DNA from: Streptomyces sp. ISL-98
Lineage (GTDB): Bacteria; Actinomycetota; Actinomycetes; Streptomycetales; Streptomycetaceae
Length of the DNA stretch: 47,183 nt
Direction: 5' to 3'
NCBI RefSeq assembly: GCF_018614055.1
Contig: NZ_JAGGPB010000095.1
Span: 1-47,183 of the forward strand
The notes under the pieces are model-generated. The model was not told where the DNA came from and did not search any database. It saw only the letters and a list, made by a program, of their open reading frames with translations. Position numbers and translations under genes: made by a program. Numbering within the stretch: the first letter of the stretch is position 1; every line of letters begins with the position of its first letter. This document shows, piece by piece, positions 41,862-47,183 of the stretch.

Positions 41862-43151
41862 CTATTCAGCCGTGCCGTCGGCTTCGTGGGCGGTGCCGAG
41901 TGCGGCGGCCGGTCCGAGCAGGCGGTGGGCGTCGAGCGCGAGGGTGAGTTGCACCAGATCGCGCGGGCGGGTCAGCGCGAGGCCGGTGATCTGTTCGAGG
42001 CGGCGCAGACGGTTGAGCACGGTGTTGCGATGGCAGAACATGCGCCGGGCGGCCTGGACGGCGGAGCCACCGTTCTCGATCCAGATGCCAATGGTGTCGA
42101 ACAGCGTGTCGCGGTCGGCGGGTTCCAGGTCGTACAGGGGCCGGAGTACCCCGTGGGCCAGTTCGGCGGACAGGTCGGGCCGCGAGATCAGGAGACCGTC
42201 GGGCAGGCGGGAGTCGAGCCGGGCGATCTCCCCGTCGGCCCGGCAGGTACGAAGGGCGAGTCCGGCCATGTCGTGTGCTCGGGCCAGGCTTCCCAGACCC
42301 TGTACGACCGGGCTGATCCCGATGCGGAACCCGGGACCGGCATCCAGGCCGGAGGCGAGCACGTCCAGGGGGCGGTCGCCCAGGTGGGCGACGAGCACAT
42401 CACGGGGCCCGCAGGTGTGCCGCAGGATCCGTATGCCGGGAACCTCCGGAGCGGTACGGGGCGCGCGGCCGTACGGCGGTGTCGCTCCGACCACCGCGAC
42501 CGCGTAACGCCCGTCGAGCGGCAGATCGAGGATCGCCGCCGCGCTCCGGGCGAACCCGGGTTCGTTACGGGTCTCCAGCAGCGCGGCGAGGACCAGGCGG
42601 ACGCGTTCACCGTGCCGGCTGGCGACGCCCTCGACGGCCTGCCGGTAGGCGTCGGCGACCAGGACGGCGTCGCGGTCGTTGCTCTTCCACACCAGCTCGG
42701 CGACGCGTACCAGCTGGCGCGTGTCGCCGAGTCCGTCCCCCTCCACCACGTTGATGATCCCGCTCCAGACCTCGGAGCCGGCTACACGGAAGGCGTGCAG
42801 CACTTCGTCGAGGGGGCGGCCCTGTTCCGCACGCCTGATGCCCAGCTCTCTGGTGTACCGCTCGACGTCCACGATTCTGCTCGGATCGACGCCGGCTTCC
42901 AGCCCGTGGCGGATGCCGGTGCTCACGGTCTGCCGCACGTCGGGCGGCGCGAGCACCGGGTCGGCGTAGTACGGCACCTCGGCGCGGATCTTCGCCACGA
43001 CGGTGTCCGTGAATTCCGTGAATTTCGGGCCCTGCCCAAGAAGGCGTCGGCAGGCGCGGTCGAAGAGCTGGAGGGGAGTGGGATCTGCGGCGCCGACGGC
43101 TACGCCGTGACCGCGGGGGCGAACGCTGCCGGGGACGGAACTGTTGTGCAT
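41862..43151 (-). CDS. PucR/CdaR-family transcriptional regulator
   Basis: A 429-residue protein with an N-terminal sensory region (about 30-180), a GGDEF-like CdaR middle domain and a C-terminal PucR helix-turn-helix (about 375-415: GSAVQAARRMFCHRNTVLNRLRRLEQITGL). It lies 186 bases upstream of the DUF485-symporter pair on the same strand and probably activates it in response to a substrate. Confidence 0.88.
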   Translation of the reverse strand: MHNSSVPGSVRPRGHGVAVGAADPTPLQLFDRACRRLLGQGPKFTEFTDTVVAKIRAEVPYYADPVLAPPDVRQTVSTGIRHGLEAGVDPSRIVDVERYTRELGIRRAEQGRPLDEVLHAFRVAGSEVWSGIINVVEGDGLGDTRQLVRVAELVWKSNDRDAVLVADAYRQAVEGVASRHGERVRLVLAALLETRNEPGFARSAAAILDLPLDGRYAVAVVGATPPYGRAPRTAPEVPGIRILRHTCGPRDVLVAHLGDRPLDVLASGLDAGPGFRIGISPVVQGLGSLARAHDMAGLALRTCRADGEIARLDSRLPDGLLISRPDLSAELAHGVLRPLYDLEPADRDTLFDTIGIWIENGGSAVQAARRMFCHRNTVLNRLRRLEQITGLALTRPRDLVQLTLALDAHRLLGPAAALGTAHEADGTAE

Positions 43152-43244
43152 GGACCCTCCAGCTGGACGGGACGTGCGAGATCACCACGCGAGTTGCCAT
43201 GTCGTACCTGCGCGGAGCGCGGCGAAGTTCCTCGACCGCCATGC

Positions 43245-43258
43245 TAAGCAGTTGCTTA
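43245..43258. promoter_or_regulatory. perfect palindrome upstream of pucR-type gene
   Basis: TAAGCA-GT-TGCTTA has perfect 6-bp arms, lies 94 bases upstream of the regulator start and occurs in the only AT-rich part of the intergenic region. A candidate operator, perhaps for the regulator itself. Confidence 0.45.
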
Positions 43259-43344
43259 TGCAAGGGCGAGGTTTCAGTCAAACCGTGATGTTTCCGCCAC
43301 GTAGGGGAAGGGCCCTGTGAACGAACCAGGCCCTGTCCGCCGGC

Positions 43345-44208
43345 CTAGGGAAGATCGGCAGTGATGAGCCAGGCGGCCGATTCGTACAGCACGCCGCTCG
43401 GCGTCTCGTGGGAGTCGAGGGTCGCGCGCAGGTCGGTCAGGGCGCGGTGGCGGCCGTTTTCGTCGAGGCCGTCGAGCATCCAGCCACGGAGCCCGGAGAC
43501 GAACGCATACGCCTGCTCGGCGTCCGGCCCGAAGTACAAGGGGACGGACAGGTCCTCGAAGCGCGGCTCGTTGAAGCCCGCCGCCGTGAGCCGGGCCCGT
43601 ACGTCGTCGGGGTCGGCCATGGAGAACGGACCCGGCGCACCGGGCGGCGGTGTGGGCAGGGTCCGGCCCGCGGCCAGAGCCGTGGTGAAGGCCAGGAACC
43701 ATTCGTTGCGGGACAGCGCCTGCCACACCAGCAGCACCAGGCGGCCGCCGGGGCGCAGAGCCCGTGCGATGTGTCGGAACGCGGTCACCGGTTCGGCGAA
43801 GAACATCGCCCCGCTGCGACTGATCGCCGCGTCGGACTCCCCTTCGGGGAATGGATACGTCTGGGCGTCGGCCTGCTCGAAGCGGACGTTGCGCAGCCCT
43901 TCCCCGGCGGCCTTCTGCCGTGCCACGCGTAGCATCTCGCCCGACAGATCGACGCCGAGCACCGAGCCGCCGACAGCCAGGCGCGCGGCGGCACGGGCCG
44001 ATTCGCCGGTGCCGCAGCCGATGTCGAGCACCCGCTCGCCGGCGCCGATGGCCGCGGCCTCGAGGAAACGTGGCTGGTAGCCGCGGACAGCGCGGTCGAA
44101 CTGGTCGGCGTGTGCGGCCCAGTAGGCCCCTTCCTCGCCGTCCCAGGCCCGCGCCTGCTCGGCGTTCGAGGGATCGGCCCGCAAGGTCTTGCTGCTCACC
44201 ACGACCAC
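43345..44208 (-). CDS. class I SAM-dependent methyltransferase (UbiE/arsenite-methyltransferase-like)
   Basis: A 287-residue methyltransferase. Motif I is RVLDIGCGTGESARAAARLA with LGVDLSGEMLRVARQ, then NVRFEQADAQTYPFPEGESDAAISRSGAMFF and LRPGGRLVLLVWQ. The C-terminal part is longer than a minimal methyltransferase and could be a substrate cap. Start at ATG 44208. Substrate unknown. Confidence 0.88.
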   Translation of the reverse strand: MVVVSSKTLRADPSNAEQARAWDGEEGAYWAAHADQFDRAVRGYQPRFLEAAAIGAGERVLDIGCGTGESARAAARLAVGGSVLGVDLSGEMLRVARQKAAGEGLRNVRFEQADAQTYPFPEGESDAAISRSGAMFFAEPVTAFRHIARALRPGGRLVLLVWQALSRNEWFLAFTTALAAGRTLPTPPPGAPGPFSMADPDDVRARLTAAGFNEPRFEDLSVPLYFGPDAEQAYAFVSGLRGWMLDGLDENGRHRALTDLRATLDSHETPSGVLYESAAWLITADLP

Positions 44209-44268
44209 CCGCTTGTACTGCTTCAGGGACTATTTCCTCCCGGTTTACCACCTGGCCACGGTCCCGCC

Positions 44269-44772
44269 CTAGCCCTGCGTCACCTTCGCCAGAAAAGCGT
44301 CCAGGTTGCAGAGCATGCGGGTGATCCGCTCCTCCACGCTCAGGCTCTCCTCGTAGCGGCCGCTGCGCAGCTTGGGCTGCCGCTTGCCCCGTACGTACAG
44401 GGAGCAGGCGAGGTCGGCGCACACGTAGATGCCGACGGTATTGCCCGCGCGCCCCCGGGCGCCCGCCAGCGGGGCCACGAGGAGGGTGACGCCGGAGGAG
44501 GCGTGGCCGGTGAGGCAGAGCTGGCAGAGGCTGGACTTCACCGCGCTGGTACGGGACGCGCCGGGCACCCGCAGCGTGATCCCGAGCGGCCCGTCCGGCC
44601 GCGCCAGCACGAGGTGCGCGCGCAGTGGTGCGCCCGGGTCGACCCAGCCGAGGAAGTCCAGGTCCTGCCAGGGGAGTTCGGCGAAGTCGAGGGGGAGTTT
44701 CAGGCGGGACGCGTCGCCCTTGGTGCAGTTCACGAAGGACGAGCGGATCTGTTTGTCACTGAGCGCTTCCAC
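44269..44772 (-). CDS. FBP-domain (FusB-like, EF-G-binding) treble-clef zinc protein
   Basis: A 167-residue protein. The N terminus (MEALSDKQIRSSFVNCTKGDASRLKLP) and a zinc-finger core with CQLC at about 82-85 and VCADLACSLYVRGKR further on match the FBP domain. In FusB this fold binds elongation factor G and confers resistance to fusidic acid; actinobacterial members are a distinct, mostly uncharacterised branch. It has no neighbour with a translation role. Confidence 0.88.
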   Translation of the reverse strand: MEALSDKQIRSSFVNCTKGDASRLKLPLDFAELPWQDLDFLGWVDPGAPLRAHLVLARPDGPLGITLRVPGASRTSAVKSSLCQLCLTGHASSGVTLLVAPLAGARGRAGNTVGIYVCADLACSLYVRGKRQPKLRSGRYEESLSVEERITRMLCNLDAFLAKVTQG

Positions 44773-45126
44773 GGGCGTCGACCGTACGGGCCGTACACAC
44801 TGCCCGCATCCGAATATTCGCCCGGTTCGTCGCGTTCCGACGATTCACGCAGCGCGCCCCGAATCGAGTGCACGCCCAGCTGCCGGCCTTCTCCGGCCGA
44901 TGAAAACGTCGCCAGGCGAAGGAACAAGCCATTGAACTGGAGCTCTGGCCGGGCCGAGTCCGAGGCCGCACACCGGGAGCACACGGTGGCGATGAACATC
45001 CGGGTCCGGCACGACACTCTCCAAACCCCTTAGCCCTAACTTGATCGATTGGGTGGTGGTCAAGCCGAATGGAGGAACGCTGGCCCTGCAATGGGCCGTC
45101 GTGATTTCCGCATTGCATCGAAGACG
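44773..45126. other. intergenic region at the GC transition
   Basis: About 350 bases without a supportable gene. The FBP-gene side is GC-rich; base composition falls from about 45010 as the defence-like island begins. A frame on the minus strand (44730-45017) encodes 95 residues but overlaps the FBP gene start and matches no family. No tRNA or convincing attachment repeat was found. Confidence 0.5.
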
Positions 45127-45867
45127 TCACCTCAGAGAGCAACAGTGTAGTATTCGCCCCTGCACGATTCCAGACAGGCAACCAGCGACGTCCTTTAGGA
45201 ACACCATGTAGTTCTGGACCTCGACTGGCGTTGGCTTCTCCGATCTATCACCGTGCGCGATTTTATTCCTCCTGTTGACGATTTCTGCCAACTTCACGCC
45301 TACCTTTATTCGTGTCGCCTCATCACCGCGTTCGGCAATTGCCTGGTTTACGTGGACATCTATTTTCGCGATTACGTCTTCGACATCCAGAGTGGCGAAC
45401 ACGCTTTCCAGAACTTCGGGCTTTGCGTTAGTGAGCTGTCGAGTGAGAACCTTGGCGGACAAAACTTGCGGATTAATGGATCGATCTGCATCCCAAAGCG
45501 AAGCGTAGGCAGAGAAGAGCTTTCTTGTTTTATGAATTCTATCGCGCCCTTCCGTTCCGAAGATTTCTTCTATCCTGCCTCTAGTGTGCAGCTCAAGCAG
45601 ACCTTCGGGGATTCTCCGAGTGGGAGGTTTGGCCTCGCAGATCTGGTCGATTAGCTCCGTCAATGCCGCTTTTACGAACCCCTCGAAATGCGCAACGAGC
45701 ATCACCGTGCAGGATCGTGTAATTGCGTTAACGAGCTCCCTGTCATGTGCCTGCGCCGCAGCTCCTCCTGCTCCTAGTGGTTGAATCGGGGCTATGACCA
45801 GAAGGGTCTCAACTTCTCGCAGGCTATCGATGAATTCTGAGAGGGACTCGAGGTCGGAAGCAGCCAT
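45127..45867 (-). CDS. HEPN-domain ribonuclease-like protein (MAE_28990/RiboL-PSP type)
   Basis: A 246-residue all-helical protein. The N-terminal part reads LVNAITRSCTVMLVAHFEGFVKAALTELID. The C-terminal motif RNKIAHGD (Arg200 to His205) is the R-x4-H catalytic signature of HEPN nucleases. It starts nine bases after the DUF262 stop, so the two are one operon. GC content is visibly lower than in the surrounding genes. Such HEPN proteins usually cut RNA when triggered by infection or by loss of an antitoxin. Confidence 0.85.
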   Translation of the reverse strand: MAASDLESLSEFIDSLREVETLLVIAPIQPLGAGGAAAQAHDRELVNAITRSCTVMLVAHFEGFVKAALTELIDQICEAKPPTRRIPEGLLELHTRGRIEEIFGTEGRDRIHKTRKLFSAYASLWDADRSINPQVLSAKVLTRQLTNAKPEVLESVFATLDVEDVIAKIDVHVNQAIAERGDEATRIKVGVKLAEIVNRRNKIAHGDRSEKPTPVEVQNYMVFLKDVAGCLSGIVQGRILHCCSLR

Positions 45868-45876
45868 CGGCCCTCG

Positions 45877-46992
45877 CTATTCGGGAAGGGTGGGGAGGTC
45901 GCAGCGCACCCCTAGCTTTACGAGTCCAGCAGCAAAGGCCCGGATTCGTCCATGCATTCGACTCCGGTCGGCGGTTGCTCGGCCGATCGCTGTTTGGAAA
46001 CTCTCCCTGTCGAGGAGCTCCGTCCTCAACTCGCGAATCTCTGCAGATTTACTTAGGACTGCTCCCCTGTCCGCAAATGCAAGAGGCAGCATGATCGAAT
46101 CAAAGAGCGCCTTGTTGAAAGCGCCCAACTTTCCATCCTTGGACAACCTGAATGCGGACGAAGCGAAGACTTCAAAAACAGTATCGCAAGTCTCGAGGAA
46201 CACGCGAATCGATTCGTCGCTAGGTTCGCCCTTGCGGTGCTTACGCATGTACGTATTGAGGAGCTGACGCAGGGGAGGCCTGTATGAACTCAAGTCTTCG
46301 TGCAGCGAGAAGAACCGGAGTGCCAACTCCTCGTAGGACATTCGGTTATTTTTGAGCCCCCCGAGGATGCGCGCGAACCTTACCTCTTCTGCCAGCTCTT
46401 TGAGGTAGGAGTTCAGCGGGCCGCGGTAGATGCAATTTCTTAGCTCTTGCGCGGCGAGCATGGCGGAACCTGTATTCAACCGCTCGAATACATCAAACTT
46501 AATGTCCGGGTGAGAATCATCGGTGATGACGATGCAGCGGACGGTCCTATTCCCAAGACGCCTTTGTTCCTTTAGTGGAAGGTCCGTATAGAACATCCCT
46601 TCAAATTCGCTAACAACTGACACACCTCTAAGTGCGAACTCGCCGTTAAGGAAGTCTTTGATGGTCTGGATGCGCTGCAATCCATCGATGACCTCATATG
46701 ACCCGTCCTCATTCTCTGCGAAATAGCAAACCGGCACGGGAATGTTAAGGAGAAAGCTTTCGATTAGCCGGCTGGCCTTTGACCTGTCCCAGACGTATTT
46801 CCGTTGGTACTCGATGCTGAGGAGAAGTCGCTCACGTTGAATGTCGTCCACAAGGGTGGCCAGCGACAAGTCGTAAGGTTGGGTAACTAGGCGGCGCTCT
46901 TCAATCGGTACCTCGAGCGGCTCGGCTTGCTCGGCGGTAACGTCTTGGTCTTCCTCATCGAAGAGGGGGTCCTGATCTGATTGGGTAGACAC
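45877..46992 (-). CDS. DUF262 (GmrS-like, ParB-fold) domain protein
   Basis: A 371-residue protein from GTG 46992, with GAAGG upstream. It carries the DUF262 core: LLLSIEYQRKYVWDRSKASRLIESFLLNIPVPVCYF and YEVIDGLQRIQTI (the DGxQR motif at 103-107), plus VFERLNTGSAMLAAQELRNCIY. There is no C-terminal DUF1524 HNH nuclease, so it is not a complete GmrSD enzyme. It is cotranscribed with the HEPN gene. DUF262 uses nucleotides and is the motor or sensor part in type IV restriction-like systems. GC is low for the window. Confidence 0.88.
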   Translation of the reverse strand: MSTQSDQDPLFDEEDQDVTAEQAEPLEVPIEERRLVTQPYDLSLATLVDDIQRERLLLSIEYQRKYVWDRSKASRLIESFLLNIPVPVCYFAENEDGSYEVIDGLQRIQTIKDFLNGEFALRGVSVVSEFEGMFYTDLPLKEQRRLGNRTVRCIVITDDSHPDIKFDVFERLNTGSAMLAAQELRNCIYRGPLNSYLKELAEEVRFARILGGLKNNRMSYEELALRFFSLHEDLSSYRPPLRQLLNTYMRKHRKGEPSDESIRVFLETCDTVFEVFASSAFRLSKDGKLGAFNKALFDSIMLPLAFADRGAVLSKSAEIRELRTELLDRESFQTAIGRATADRSRMHGRIRAFAAGLVKLGVRCDLPTLPE

Positions 46993-47163
46993 TCGGCGCC
47001 TTCGCTCTCATCGTCTAGTGCAACTACTTAACCCTAGAACGTGTCCAGCCGCGTGTCTTCTTATTGGCTGGATTCCCGACGCAACGCCGGCTGAAGAGTC
47101 GGTGGAGCGGGTTTGGCCAGTGGCTTGCCCGGTTTGGGCTCGAGCATTATCAGGGCCCTACGC

Positions 47164-47183
47164 TAAGGGCTGTCCCGTAAATG
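47164..47183. mobile_element. probable IS terminal repeat at window edge
   Basis: The final bases include GGGCTGTCCCGTAAATG (47167-47183), a sequence resembling the terminal repeats of IS5-type elements of Streptomyces. The rest of the element lies outside the window. The gap 47041-47163 shows no gene. Confidence 0.45.

Noticed and set aside
44730..45017. A 95-residue minus-strand frame before the FBP gene
   Set aside because: It overlaps the FBP gene start, has no recognised family and only partly typical codon use. Kept as unsupported.
44773..45126. Search for a tRNA or integrase at the edge of the low-GC island
   Set aside because: No cloverleaf or integrase frame could be recognised.
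45253..45654. A 133-residue plus-strand frame opposite the HEPN gene
   Set aside because: The minus-strand protein carries the HEPN motif and an operon partner; the plus frame has neither.

Overview
The window reads as a chromosomal stretch of a Streptomyces species. Coding GC is very high with strong G/C third positions, GTG starts are common, and several families largely confined to that genus are present: a DUF5949 protein, an SCO2400-type zinc-ribbon membrane protein, small alanine-rich secreted proteins and a chaplin-like wall protein. No tRNA, rRNA or CRISPR array was recognised. The first 201 bases are the end of an IS5-type transposase, and the last ~20 bases look like the terminus of a different IS, so the segment is bordered by mobile DNA.

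Layout. 0.2-3.3 kb: DM13 membrane protein, two VOC proteins and a DUF1254 protein. At 3253-3412 lies a ~160-bp non-coding inverted-repeat element that sits exactly at a shared stop-codon junction. 3.4-5.6 kb: a divergent TetR regulator/DHA2 exporter pair with a palindromic operator between them. 5.8-8.2 kb: a three-gene ACP, ketosynthase, alpha/beta-hydrolase operon. 8.3-11.4 kb: four secreted or surface proteins and one small HTH protein, most followed by a strong hairpin. 11.8-14.1 kb: DUF5949, a double-VOC protein and a LuxR-type regulator. 14.1-20.5 kb: an envelope sugar locus (GT-C-like membrane protein, nucleotide-sugar epimerase, GT2 glycosyltransferase, DUF2064 protein, methyltransferase) beside a cytochrome b/sulfite-oxidase-type molybdopterin oxidoreductase. 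20.7-29.3 kb: a PAS/GAF/SpoIIE phosphatase, a Tat-exported berberine-bridge-type flavoenzyme, a membrane tyrosine phosphatase, a PEP-dikinase-like enzyme coupled to a membrane protein, and a flavodoxin-fold reductase. 29.4-32.8 kb: molybdate uptake (regulator, ModA, fused ModB-ModC), which could supply cofactor metal to the oxidoreductase at 15.6 kb.

32.8-38 kb: FAD oxidoreductase and DUF72 protein, then a TPP (THI-box) riboswitch with an intrinsic terminator placed directly in front of a lone PP2C phosphatase gene instead of a thiamine gene. Next come a small hydrophobic protein coupled to an AbiEii-like nucleotidyltransferase, a PRC-barrel protein and a small winged-helix-like protein. 38-44.8 kb: orphan HicB-like antitoxin, SCO2400-type protein, DUF485 + solute symporter with a PucR regulator upstream, a methyltransferase and an FBP-domain protein. 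45.1-47.0 kb: a visibly lower-GC two-gene unit (DUF262 protein + HEPN ribonuclease-like protein) next to the terminal IS end, a good candidate for an acquired defence module.

Most likely to reward follow-up: the TPP switch-PP2C pairing, the DUF262-HEPN island, the element that duplicated a shared stop codon, and the compact ACP-KS-hydrolase operon.
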